DNA of 64,000 bases from Thalassotalea algicola (GTDB lineage: Bacteria > Pseudomonadota > Gammaproteobacteria > Enterobacterales > Alteromonadaceae). How positions within the stretch are numbered: the stretch's first letter is position 1; each line of letters starts with the position of its first letter. Below, one piece after another: positions 56,172-64,000 of the stretch. The notes below the pieces were generated by a model. The model had not been told where the DNA came from. It did no database searches and saw nothing but the letters and a program-made list of their open reading frames with translations. The position numbers and the translations under genes were made by a program. The stretch is taken from contig NZ_JABBXH010000003.1 in the NCBI RefSeq assembly GCF_012932965.1, forward strand, positions 620,001 to 684,000, in the 5' to 3' direction.

Positions 56172-57599
56172 ATGAAAGTAGATATTCCCGCTTTTAATCG
56201 TGCTCGTGTATTAGTTGCTGGCGATATTATGTTAGATCGCTATTGGCAAGGGCCGACTCAACGCATTTCTCCAGAAGCACCAGTACCGGTTGTTAAAATA
56301 GATCATAACGAAGATAGACCCGGTGGTGCAGCAAATGTTGCATTAAATATAGCGTCTCTTGGCGGTAAAGTTACGCTGGCAGGCATTACAGGTGAAGATG
56401 AAGCGGCAAAAACCTTGACTACACATTTGAACGCCGTAGATGTGCATTGTGCATTTGCCACACAAGCACAAGCGCCAACTATCACTAAGTTGCGCGTTGT
56501 AAGTCGTAATCAACAGCTTATAAGGCTAGATTTTGAACAGTCGTTAACTTGTATTGAAAAACAAGGCTTTACCCAGCGAGTTACAGAACAACTCGCTAAT
56601 CATGATGTATTACTCTTATCTGACTATGATAAAGGCACGCTTTCGGATGTTCAGACGTTAATTAGTGCCGCGCGAGCTCAAAATAAGCCGGTACTGGTCG
56701 ACCCTAAAGGTACGAATTTTGAAAAGTATCGAGGGGCAACATTATTAACGCCAAATATGTCAGAATTTGAATCAATTGTTGGTCATTGCGCTACAGAGCG
56801 CGATATTGTCGATAAAGGGCAATTAATGCTCGAGCAATTAGACTTAGAAGCCTTGCTGATAACACGCAGTGAGCAAGGAATGACCCTGTTAAGAAAAGGG
56901 TGTGAAGAGTATCACCTGCCAACACAAGCTCGTGAAGTCTATGATGTAACCGGTGCTGGCGATACGGTAATTGCAACGTTAGCGCTTGCAGTCGCAGCAG
57001 AAGCACATATTACTCAAGCGTCAGCATTAGCTAACATGGCTGCGGGAATCGTTGTCGGTAAACTAGGAACCTCGACGGTAAGTGAGGCCGAATTAGTGGC
57101 TGAGTTAAAATCTGGTCAAGAAAGTGGTTACGGTGTTTTGACGGAAGAGCAACTAAAAATTGCCGTTGATGCTGCTAAAGCGCGTGGTGAAAATATTATT
57201 ATGACCAATGGTTGTTTTGATATTTTACATGCTGGACATGTTTCTTATCTTGGTAATGCACGAGAACTTGGCAATCGGTTAATTGTCGCGGTAAATAGCG
57301 ATGCTTCGGTTACGCGATTGAAAGGTGAAGGTAGACCTGTAAACCCTTGCGATCGTCGAATGGCAGTTTTAGCTGGCTTAGGGGCGGTTGATTGGGTTGT
57401 TGAGTTTTCAGAAGATACACCACAGCGAGTTATTGCTAATATTTTACCTGACGTGCTGGTAAAAGGCGGCGATTATAAAGTTGAAGAAATTGCTGGTGGT
57501 AAAGAAGTTATTGAAGCTGGCGGCGAAGTTAAAGTGCTAAACTTTGAACAAGGTATTTCAACAACGGATATTATCAACACTATTCGTCTAGAAGACTAA
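56172..57599 (+). CDS. hldE: Bifunctional heptose kinase/adenylyltransferase HldE
   Basis: 475-aa enzyme for ADP-heptose synthesis in LPS core. The N-terminal ribokinase-type domain has [36 protein letters not shown] and [13 protein letters not shown]; the C-terminal cytidylyltransferase-fold domain has [16 protein letters not shown]. It lines up with E. coli HldE from MKV at the start, so ATG 56172 (GGAAG 5 bp upstream) is preferred to the in-frame TTG at 56160. Divergent from the LpxL-type gene, in keeping with a shared envelope theme. Confidence 0.96.
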   Translation: MKVDIPAFNRARVLVAGDIMLDRYWQGPTQRISPEAPVPVVKIDHNEDRPGGAANVALNIASLGGKVTLAGITGEDEAAKTLTTHLNAVDVHCAFATQAQAPTITKLRVVSRNQQLIRLDFEQSLTCIEKQGFTQRVTEQLANHDVLLLSDYDKGTLSDVQTLISAARAQNKPVLVDPKGTNFEKYRGATLLTPNMSEFESIVGHCATERDIVDKGQLMLEQLDLEALLITRSEQGMTLLRKGCEEYHLPTQAREVYDVTGAGDTVIATLALAVAAEAHITQASALANMAAGIVVGKLGTSTVSEAELVAELKSGQESGYGVLTEEQLKIAVDAAKARGENIIMTNGCFDILHAGHVSYLGNARELGNRLIVAVNSDASVTRLKGEGRPVNPCDRRMAVLAGLGAVDWVVEFSEDTPQRVIANILPDVLVKGGDYKVEEIAGGKEVIEAGGEVKVLNFEQGISTTDIINTIRLED

Positions 57600-57617
57600 T
57601 TTAACCATAAATTAAAA

Positions 57618-57638
57618 AAGGCAGCTTACCGCTGCCTT
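57618..57638. terminator. Bidirectional terminator between hldE and tolC
   Basis: AAGGCAGC / GCTGCCTT with a 5-nt loop between convergent genes. The minus strand ends in six T (tolC side), the plus side has TTATTTA, so it serves tolC best. Confidence 0.85.
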
Positions 57639-57659
57639 ATTTATGTAAAAAATAGAGCT

Positions 57660-59030
57660 TTAGCTCGCTGGTGATAAACCTTGATTAATATCACTGATGT
57701 CTTTTTCAGTTAATGTACCGGCAGCGCGCTTCAGTGACAATACTGCATTTATATAGCCGTAACGTGTAGATGATAAATTACGTTTTGCATTATATAAATT
57801 ACGCGTACTATTAAGCACATCAACAATAGTACGAGTACCAACTTCAAAACCTGCTTCTGTTGCTTCAAGTGCTTTTTCTGCACTTAATACTGACTGCTCC
57901 AAAGCTTTAATTGCTGAAACACCTGCGATTACAGTGTTATAAGCATTGCGAGTATTTCTTACAACGCTGCGGTGTGTCAGTGCTAGGTCTTGACTAGCAG
58001 CTACATAATTGTGCTGTGCTTGACGTACAGCACTTGAAGTTGCGCCACCAGAGTATATTGGCACTGTCAAAGTGATAGCAATTGAGTGACTATCTAAATC
58101 CGGTTGTTCAAATTCTGAAAAGTTTGCTACCTTGAAAGTATCTTCTGAATTTGTATAACGGCCACTTAAATCTAATGTAGGGTAGTGACCAGACTTAGCA
58201 ATATTGATGTTTTCTTTGGCAATGTCTACCGACACTTTTTGAGTGATCAAGTCGATGCTTTTAGCTTCTGCAGTTTGTTGCCATTCATTTGCACTATCTG
58301 GCATAGGGCGTGAAGCAGAAAAACGATCAGTATTTAAAATGTTAACATTGCTTGGGTAGACGTTTGTTAAAACGCGAATTGCTTCTTCTGCTTGATAAAT
58401 ATTATTCTGAGCTCGTATTACTTGTGTTACCGAATCATCGTATTCTGCTTGTGCTTCATGTACATCGGTAATTGCGGTTAACCCCACAGAAAATCTTTGT
58501 TTGGTTTGCTCAAGTTGTCGCTCTATAGCTACTTTTTGCGCCTCAGCAAACTCTAAATCATCTTTAGAACTTAATAGGTTAAAGTATGCATCGGTTACTC
58601 GCACAATTAAATCTTGTTGTGCTATTTGATAAGCTAGGTCAGCTTGATGAGCTGATTTTTCAGCGTTATCTAAGCGTAACCAAGTATCGTGATGATAAAG
58701 CTGCATATTTAAACTGGCACCGTAGCTGAAGTTCTCAGCTTCTGTCGTATATATCGCACCAGCAGGTAAACCAAAGCTATTATCAGCAGAGGCGATTGAT
58801 TCAGATTCGCCATCGGTATAACTACCTGTGGCATTAATTTGAGGTAAGAGTACAGCTCTTGCTTGCTTAATACCTTCTTTAGAAGCTTCGTATTGTGCTG
58901 ATGCCTTTAATAATACAGGATCATTGGTCAAAGCTTGTTGGTATACTTGAAGCAAGTCATCAGCAAACGCTGAAGATGTGGTTGCTGCAAGCGTAATCCC
59001 TATAAATAGAGCGGAAAACGTTTTTTTCAT
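57660..59030 (-). CDS. tolC: Outer membrane channel TolC
   Basis: 456-aa outer membrane efflux protein. Signal peptide MKKTFSALFIGITLAATTSSAFA. Two repeated halves of the OEP family: DLLQVYQQALTNDPVLLKASAQ in the first; AEKALEATEAGFEVGTRTIVDVLNSTRNLY in the second, the classical helix signature. Used by tripartite drug and protein exporters. It is close to E. coli TolC but without its C-terminal extension (493 aa). nudF is divergent on the other side, as in E. coli. Confidence 0.94.
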   Translation of the reverse strand: MKKTFSALFIGITLAATTSSAFADDLLQVYQQALTNDPVLLKASAQYEASKEGIKQARAVLLPQINATGSYTDGESESIASADNSFGLPAGAIYTTEAENFSYGASLNMQLYHHDTWLRLDNAEKSAHQADLAYQIAQQDLIVRVTDAYFNLLSSKDDLEFAEAQKVAIERQLEQTKQRFSVGLTAITDVHEAQAEYDDSVTQVIRAQNNIYQAEEAIRVLTNVYPSNVNILNTDRFSASRPMPDSANEWQQTAEAKSIDLITQKVSVDIAKENINIAKSGHYPTLDLSGRYTNSEDTFKVANFSEFEQPDLDSHSIAITLTVPIYSGGATSSAVRQAQHNYVAASQDLALTHRSVVRNTRNAYNTVIAGVSAIKALEQSVLSAEKALEATEAGFEVGTRTIVDVLNSTRNLYNAKRNLSSTRYGYINAVLSLKRAAGTLTEKDISDINQGLSPAS

Positions 59031-59189
59031 GGGTCAGCATTTCCTTTAGTGTGCAATTTTATTCTTTTATTATTTATGGCAGCTAATGCTACAGTGCAAA
59101 AGCTGTAAACAAAATAAAATAAATGTTTATCAGTGTTATGCTTCTGTAACAAAATATTATCAAACTAGTTGAATGATAGGACATTTCTC

Positions 59190-59843
59190 TTGAAAGTTAA
59201 AAGCCAATTTCATCATATGTCGGAACTTGATGTTCGTATACTTGATAAAAAATGTCGCTTTCAGGGCTTTTTCACGATTGAAGAATATCAAGTCAGTCAT
59301 AAATTGTTTAATGGCGGCATGAGTAAAGTACTCAACCGAGAAATTTTTGAACGTGGCGACGCAGTAGCAGTTATTCCCTATGATCCTGTTCGAAATTCAT
59401 TGATTGTTGTAGAGCAATTTAGAGTTGGTGCCATTCGAACTCAAACTAACCCTTGGTTAATCGAATTTATTGCTGGAATGTTTTCAGACAATGAATCGCC
59501 AGTGGATGTCGCCGTTAGAGAGGCTAAAGAAGAAGCCAATATCGTTCTTGAACCGGATAAAATGAGACACATTATGACATATTTGTCTTCACCTGGCGGT
59601 ACAAGTGAGCAGTTACATCTTTATGCTGCGCCAGTTGATGCTAGAAATGTCGGGGGTGTTTTCGGCTTGGAAGAAGAGGGAGAAGATATAAAGGTACACG
59701 AGATAGGACTAAATGATGCCTTGGCGCTAATAAACGATGGTACAATTAACAATGCAATGACCATTATTGGAATTCAATGGTTAGCACTAAATTACTCGCA
59801 ACTTCAAAGCCATTGGGCGGACAATGATAAAACAAAAAGCTAG
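59190..59843 (+). CDS. nudF: ADP-ribose pyrophosphatase (NudF)
   Basis: 217-aa Nudix hydrolase splitting ADP-ribose to AMP and ribose 5-phosphate. The Nudix box reads GMFSDNE-x7-REAKEEANI: all catalytic Glu are present but the usual Gly near the end (EExG) is Asn. Other landmarks are RGDAVAVIPYDPVRN and SSPGGTSEQ. The start is uncertain: TTG 59190 (AGGA 9 bp upstream) is preferred; TTG 59169 and ATG 59217 are alternatives. First gene of nudF-yqiB-cpdA-yqiA-parE and overlaps yqiB by 20 bp. Confidence 0.9.
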   Translation: MKVKSQFHHMSELDVRILDKKCRFQGFFTIEEYQVSHKLFNGGMSKVLNREIFERGDAVAVIPYDPVRNSLIVVEQFRVGAIRTQTNPWLIEFIAGMFSDNESPVDVAVREAKEEANIVLEPDKMRHIMTYLSSPGGTSEQLHLYAAPVDARNVGGVFGLEEEGEDIKVHEIGLNDALALINDGTINNAMTIIGIQWLALNYSQLQSHWADNDKTKS

Positions 59844-60279
59844 CTACAGGCCAAATTTGCCAGATTTAATGGAGTTATGTGCCATTAACTATATGTTAGC
59901 GTTAAAGTTATTAGCGAACAAAGAAGTAGTAGGTGAAAAAAGGGAGTTTAGTATTGCCGACAAATTGCAGTATGTAATTACAGTGAATGAAGTGACTAAA
60001 TACACGTCTTTGATTACAATTGAGCAACTGCAGCAGTTAGAACTCGCAGAGTTAGCTGATATTTTAGCGCCCAAAATGGTGATCCGTTTATATCATGATG
60101 CACAAGCAGCAGAAGTTGTTAGTAGTCAAGCTATCCGCCATATTAAACCCAAATATCATTACCCGAATGAATTAATGCTTTTGCCTGATGAAAAATTACA
60201 AGTGAACGCTTTTTTAAAAGAGTGGTTACAAGTGTGTTTAATGCATGGTCAAACTCAAGTCCCTAGTCCGAGTCATTAG
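59824..60279 (+). CDS. yqiB: DUF1249 family protein YqiB
   Basis: 151-aa soluble protein with SYRPNLPDLMELCAINYMLALKLL at the start, then KYTSLITIEQLQ, MVIRLYHDAQAAEVVSSQ and YPNELMLLPDEKLQVNAFLKEWL, the DUF1249 pattern. E. coli YqiB is about 140 aa and has the same neighbours nudF and cpdA. Function unknown. Overlaps nudF and ends 6 bp before cpdA. Confidence 0.9.
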   Translation: MIKQKASYRPNLPDLMELCAINYMLALKLLANKEVVGEKREFSIADKLQYVITVNEVTKYTSLITIEQLQQLELAELADILAPKMVIRLYHDAQAAEVVSSQAIRHIKPKYHYPNELMLLPDEKLQVNAFLKEWLQVCLMHGQTQVPSPSH

Positions 60280-60285
60280 CTTTAT

Positions 60286-61041
60286 ATGTTAAATAGCGTA
60301 AATATAGCTCAATTTAGTGATAGTCATTTATTTTCTGATACTAAGGCAAAACATCATGGTGCCCCTGTTTTTGAAAATTTAAGCAAAGTTTGTAAGCATA
60401 TTGCTGGTGACAAAACGATTGATATTGCTATTTTTACAGGTGATTTAACACAAGACCACACAGAAGATTCTTATCAAGTTTTTGCTGATGCTGTAAAAAA
60501 ACACTTAAGCCATATACCTGTTTATTATTTAGCAGGTAATCATGATGAAATTGATCTTTTAAATAAATACCTAGTGAATCAGCCGTTTCGTCAGCAAAAT
60601 TTAATTAACTTGCAAATGTGGCAATTTCATTTGATTAACAGCAAGTCTGACACACCAGCAGGTTTCGTCAGTAATACGCAACTTGCCGAGGTTGCTAAAA
60701 GCTCTGAACCTGAACGTTTTCAATTTTATTTTATGCATCATCACCCTCAAAATGTTGATTATTTTATTGATCGTCATGGTTTGGAAAATAAAAAACATTT
60801 TTGGCAATGGCTGGAAACTCAGGAAAATGTAAAAGGTATTGCATGTGGACATGTTCATAGAGCGATGAAATTCACTTATCAAACAAATGGATTTTTATTA
60901 CCTGTGTATACCTGTCCAGCAACGTCGATTCAGTTTGCAAAGCACCCAAAAGAGCTAAAAGCAGAAGCCATTTCACCTGCATATCGGAAATTTTGCTTTC
61001 AAGGCAACGGTCAAATAACAACAGAGCTTTTTTACCTTTAA
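60286..61041 (+). CDS. cpdA: 3',5'-cyclic AMP phosphodiesterase CpdA
   Basis: 251-aa class III metallophosphoesterase. Metal ligands appear as FSDSHLF, FTGDLTQDH, LAGNHDE, MHHHPQN and CGHVHR, all intact. It hydrolyses cAMP and so tunes CRP. In the conserved nudF-yqiB-cpdA-yqiA-parE order; 6 bp from yqiB and 4 bp from yqiA. Confidence 0.94.
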   Translation: MLNSVNIAQFSDSHLFSDTKAKHHGAPVFENLSKVCKHIAGDKTIDIAIFTGDLTQDHTEDSYQVFADAVKKHLSHIPVYYLAGNHDEIDLLNKYLVNQPFRQQNLINLQMWQFHLINSKSDTPAGFVSNTQLAEVAKSSEPERFQFYFMHHHPQNVDYFIDRHGLENKKHFWQWLETQENVKGIACGHVHRAMKFTYQTNGFLLPVYTCPATSIQFAKHPKELKAEAISPAYRKFCFQGNGQITTELFYL

Positions 61042-61045
61042 ATTT

Positions 61046-61636
61046 ATGTCAGTAAAAATTTTATATATTCATGGGTTCAACTCATCCCCTTTGTCTATGA
61101 AGGCTGAATTAACCAAAGAATATTTCGCATTACATTACCCTAACGTTGAAATTATTTGCCCGCAGATAAAATCATCGCCTTTTAAGGCTATTGACCAGTT
61201 AGAAAGCATTGTTCAAACTCTTCATGACAACACTTGGTGTCTTATTGGTTCATCTTTGGGAGGCTACTTCGCGAGTTATTTAGCTGAGAAATATCGTGTA
61301 AAGGCTGTTTTAGTAAACCCTGCAGTTAAGCCTTATTTGTTAATGAGTGATTATATAGGTTGGCAACTTAACCCTTATACAAATGAAACATATCAAGTAC
61401 AGGCAGAGCATATAGATGAGTTAAAATCGCTAGAACAGCAAAAAATTTCTGAAAACTTGTATCAAGTCATGGTACAAACAGGTGATGAAGTGTTAGATTA
61501 TCGACTAGCAGCTGAAAAGTTTCGAAACAGTCAGTTAATCGTACAGCAAGGTGGCGATCATGGTTTCATCAATTTTGCTGATATGCTTCCAAACATTGCT
61601 GACTATCTGGCAATAAATAAATCGAATACACAATAA
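61046..61636 (+). CDS. yqiA: Esterase YqiA
   Basis: 196-aa alpha/beta hydrolase. It opens with ILYIHGFNSSPLSMKA, has the nucleophile elbow GSSLGGY (Ser70) and a late His in GGDHGF. E. coli YqiA hydrolyses palmitoyl-CoA and esters. Second last gene of the operon, 18 bp before parE. Confidence 0.92.
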   Translation: MSVKILYIHGFNSSPLSMKAELTKEYFALHYPNVEIICPQIKSSPFKAIDQLESIVQTLHDNTWCLIGSSLGGYFASYLAEKYRVKAVLVNPAVKPYLLMSDYIGWQLNPYTNETYQVQAEHIDELKSLEQQKISENLYQVMVQTGDEVLDYRLAAEKFRNSQLIVQQGGDHGFINFADMLPNIADYLAINKSNTQ

Positions 61637-61654
61637 TAATTACGAAAATACCTC

Positions 61655-63541
61655 ATGAGCGAACAATATAATTCTGAATCAATTGAAGTTTTAAGTGGCT
61701 TAGAGCCAGTGCGTCGTCGTCCTGGCATGTACACAGATACCGATAGACCTAACCATTTAGGTCAAGAGGTAATAGATAACTCTGTTGATGAAGCTTTAGC
61801 GGGCTTTGCCCAAAACATCACCGTCATATTAGATAAAGATCAATCCCTAGAGGTGATTGATGATGGTCGAGGCATGCCGACCGATATTCACCCAGAAGAA
61901 GGTGTGTCTGGCGTAGAATTAATATTCTGTAAATTACATGCTGGTGGTAAGTTCTCCAATAAAAACTACCAATTTTCAGGTGGTTTGCATGGTGTAGGTA
62001 TATCTGTAGTTAATGCATTATCAAATCGTGTTGAAGTAACGGTTCGCCGCGATAGCAAAGTATTTGAAATGGCATTTGAAAATGGTGAAAAAGTAGAGGA
62101 ATTGACTGAGACTGGTACCGTTGGCCGACGAAATACTGGTTCGCGTGTTAAATTTTGGCCTGATGCTAGCTATTTTGATTCGTCAAAGTTCTCTGTCACT
62201 AAGCTTAAGCGATTACTAAAAGCTAAAGCAGTGCTTTGCCCTGGTTTAACCATTAAGTTTCAAGATAAAAATGAAGGGGAAAAAGTACAGTGGTGCTATG
62301 AAGACGGCTTAAGTGATTATATTAAAGAAGCTGTAGGTGATAGCATCAGCCTTCCGGAGGAACCATTTATTGGTACCTTTTCATCACAACATGAAGCGGC
62401 TGACTGGGCGGTTACCTGGCTACCAGAAGGCGGTGAAACCATTTCCGAGAGTTACGTTAACTTAATTCCGACAATTCAAGGTGGTACGCATGTAAATGGT
62501 ATGCGTCAAGGCCTGTTAGAGTCGATGCGAGAATTTTGTGAGTTTCGTAACTTAATTCCCCGCGGCGTAAAACTAACACCTGATGATATATGGGATAAAT
62601 GTAGCTTTATACTTTCGGTAAAAATGCAAGATCCACAATTTGCCGGTCAAACGAAAGAGCGATTATCTTCGCGTCAGTGTGCTGCGTTTGTTACTGGGGT
62701 GGTAAAAGATGCGTTTAGTCTCTGGTTAAATGAACACACCGAAATAGCCGAAGCATTAGCTGAATTCTGTATTTCTAATGCGCAACGACGTTTAAAAGCA
62801 GCGAAAAAAGTCGTTCGTAAAAAGGTGACTCAAGGACCTGCTTTACCAGGTAAGTTAACCGATTGTGGCAGCCAAGATCCTGATAAAACTGAAATTTTCT
62901 TAGTAGAGGGTGACTCTGCTGGTGGTAGTGCCAAGCAAGCACGTGATCGTGAGTTTCAGGCGGTAATGCCACTTCGAGGAAAAATCCTTAATACTTGGGA
63001 AGTGGAATCAGGCCAAATTCTAGCATCACAAGAAGTTCATGATATTTCAGTAGCTTTAGGTATAGACCCTGATAGTGAAGATTTATCAGCGCTTCGTTAT
63101 GGAAAAATTTGTATCCTAGCAGATGCTGATTCCGATGGATTGCATATTGCGACTTTATTGTGTGCGTTATTTACACAGCATTTTTTACCGCTTGTACAAG
63201 CTGGCCACGTATATGTGGCTATGCCGCCACTTTATCGAATTGATGTAGGTAAAGAAGTGTTCTATGCCTTAGACGAGGCAGAGAAAGAAGGTGTGCTAGA
63301 TCGTATCGAAGCTGAAAAGAAAAAAGGTAAAGTTAACGTTCAGCGCTTCAAAGGCTTAGGCGAAATGAACCCTATGCAGCTTCGTGAAACAACAATGGAT
63401 CCTAATACGCGTCGTTTAGTGCAACTCACGGTTGATCAACACGACGAAACAATTGAAACCATGGATATGTTGTTATCGAAAAAACGTAGTGGTGATCGAA
63501 AAGAGTGGTTACAAGAAAAGGGTGACATGATTGAACTATAA
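61655..63541 (+). CDS. parE: DNA topoisomerase IV subunit B
   Basis: 628-aa ATPase subunit of topoisomerase IV, which unlinks daughter chromosomes. GHKL ATP-site motifs NSVDEALAGFA, DDGRGMPTD and GGLHGVGISVVNAL; the TOPRIM part has VEGDSAGGSAKQARDREFQ and DADSDGLHIATL; the C-terminal QRFKGLGEMNPMQL. Same length as E. coli ParE (630). No parC downstream in the window; a minus-strand hydrolase gene follows instead. Confidence 0.97.
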   Translation: MSEQYNSESIEVLSGLEPVRRRPGMYTDTDRPNHLGQEVIDNSVDEALAGFAQNITVILDKDQSLEVIDDGRGMPTDIHPEEGVSGVELIFCKLHAGGKFSNKNYQFSGGLHGVGISVVNALSNRVEVTVRRDSKVFEMAFENGEKVEELTETGTVGRRNTGSRVKFWPDASYFDSSKFSVTKLKRLLKAKAVLCPGLTIKFQDKNEGEKVQWCYEDGLSDYIKEAVGDSISLPEEPFIGTFSSQHEAADWAVTWLPEGGETISESYVNLIPTIQGGTHVNGMRQGLLESMREFCEFRNLIPRGVKLTPDDIWDKCSFILSVKMQDPQFAGQTKERLSSRQCAAFVTGVVKDAFSLWLNEHTEIAEALAEFCISNAQRRLKAAKKVVRKKVTQGPALPGKLTDCGSQDPDKTEIFLVEGDSAGGSAKQARDREFQAVMPLRGKILNTWEVESGQILASQEVHDISVALGIDPDSEDLSALRYGKICILADADSDGLHIATLLCALFTQHFLPLVQAGHVYVAMPPLYRIDVGKEVFYALDEAEKEGVLDRIEAEKKKGKVNVQRFKGLGEMNPMQLRETTMDPNTRRLVQLTVDQHDETIETMDMLLSKKRSGDRKEWLQEKGDMIEL

Positions 63542-63615
63542 ACTACGTTATTTAGGTACTTAACTTTAACCTTCTAGTTAAATTGTGAATATACAGCTCA
63601 CTGCTGAATAAACAA

Positions 63616-64000
63616 TTAGCTAGATAGAAGGTGCTTAATTAACTCAGCGGTATCTTTAGGTTGTTCCATCGGAAAGCAGTGATTGTTGCCAAAGTAGTGG
63701 CAATGTATGTAACGACTCAATTTACTTGCGCGCTTTACCGCAGGTTTGATAAACCCATAGGTATTATCGGCAATGACTACATCTACATGTACCTTAGTTT
63801 TAGCGATCGAGTGCCATAGTTTTCGAGGATAAGAGCCGAATATTTCTGCTTCCCATTGAGGATTACATGCCAGTTTTATTTCACCTGAATTTGTGATTTC
63901 GGTTGCACTATCAACAAAATCATCTAACACTTGCGGTTGCCAATTTTTATAAAGTTTCTTAGTTTGCAACTCTTGACGCATTAGGGACTTGTTAGGCCAA
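63616..64000 (-). CDS. Alpha/beta hydrolase, C-terminal part (partial)
   Basis: The minus-strand frame is open to the window end, so only the last ~128 residues are seen; the reading begins WPNKSLMRQELQ and the true start lies outside. The end has HVDVVIADNTYGF and HCHYFGNNHCFPMEQPKDTAELI, where the His before FPMEQP would be the catalytic His of an alpha/beta hydrolase. The nucleophile Ser lies beyond the edge. Substrate unknown. It converges on parE across 74 bp. Confidence 0.65.
   Translation of the reverse strand, partial: WPNKSLMRQELQTKKLYKNWQPQVLDDFVDSATEITNSGEIKLACNPQWEAEIFGSYPRKLWHSIAKTKVHVDVVIADNTYGFIKPAVKRASKLSRYIHCHYFGNNHCFPMEQPKDTAELIKHLLSS

Overview
The window reads as chromosome of a marine gammaproteobacterium of the Alteromonadales, most likely Colwelliaceae (Thalassotalea/Colwellia-like). 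This rests on AT-rich coding sequence, the syntenies alaS-lysC-csrA and nudF-yqiB-cpdA-yqiA-parE, the Na+-pumping oadGAB operon, a napEFDABC nitrate reductase, and families common in this order (TIGR03545/TIGR03546 pair, TIGR04211 SH3 protein, DUF3545, TmcA). No rRNA, prophage, insertion sequence or CRISPR array was seen. The genus is inference from gene content only.

Layout. 1-5.2 kb: end of alaS, lysC, csrA and a large secreted M16 peptidase. 5.4-5.8 kb: tRNA-Ser(GCT) and two identical tRNA-Arg(ACG). 6.2-9.4 kb: oadGAB, behind two TTGTATACAA palindromes. 9.5-12.5 kb: periplasmic binding protein, pdxH, secreted M20 amidohydrolase and a 59-aa protein. 12.5-17.2 kb: nap operon on the minus strand, including a 52-aa napE. 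17.3-23.8 kb: tmcA, two small unknown genes facing an ABC-2 exporter across a Fur-box-like site, DUF3545 and transaldolase. 24-28.5 kb: yaaA, the TIGR03546/TIGR03545 pair and hppD with an exact TyrR/PhhR box. 28.7-31.6 kb: a GspA/ExeA ATPase fused to a GspB-type domain, and an HD-GYP phosphodiesterase. 31.6-36.5 kb: leuABCD with a leader peptide carrying three CTC leucine codons and an attenuator. 36.9-41.2 kb: surface-polymer locus with two CDP-glycerol glycerophosphotransferase-like genes, a TagD-like cytidylyltransferase and a Wzi-like barrel. 41.3-44.7 kb: SH3 protein, ygiF, an L,D-transpeptidase and a long Lpp lipoprotein.

44.8-51.4 kb is the most unusual part. It is an island of two minus-strand operons: (a) lipoprotein, tandem DUF350 membrane protein, membrane-anchored spermidine-synthase-like protein; (b) DUF2170 (YjfI), PspA/IM30 (YjfJ), DUF2491 (YjfK), a ribbon-helix-helix-like protein and a K+ channel. 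The same 13-bp palindrome GACATAATATGTC occurs twice before operon b and once before operon a, and was not noticed elsewhere in the window. This suggests one dedicated regulon, perhaps run by the RHH-like protein. The gene set resembles the yjfIJKLM neighbourhood of enterobacteria, but no ATP-grasp ligase is present here.

51.5-64 kb: glnE, a TcpQ-like domain protein, an LpxL-type acyltransferase, hldE, tolC, the nudF-yqiB-cpdA-yqiA-parE operon, and a partial alpha/beta hydrolase running off the end.

All identifications come from reading motifs and gene order. No database search was run.
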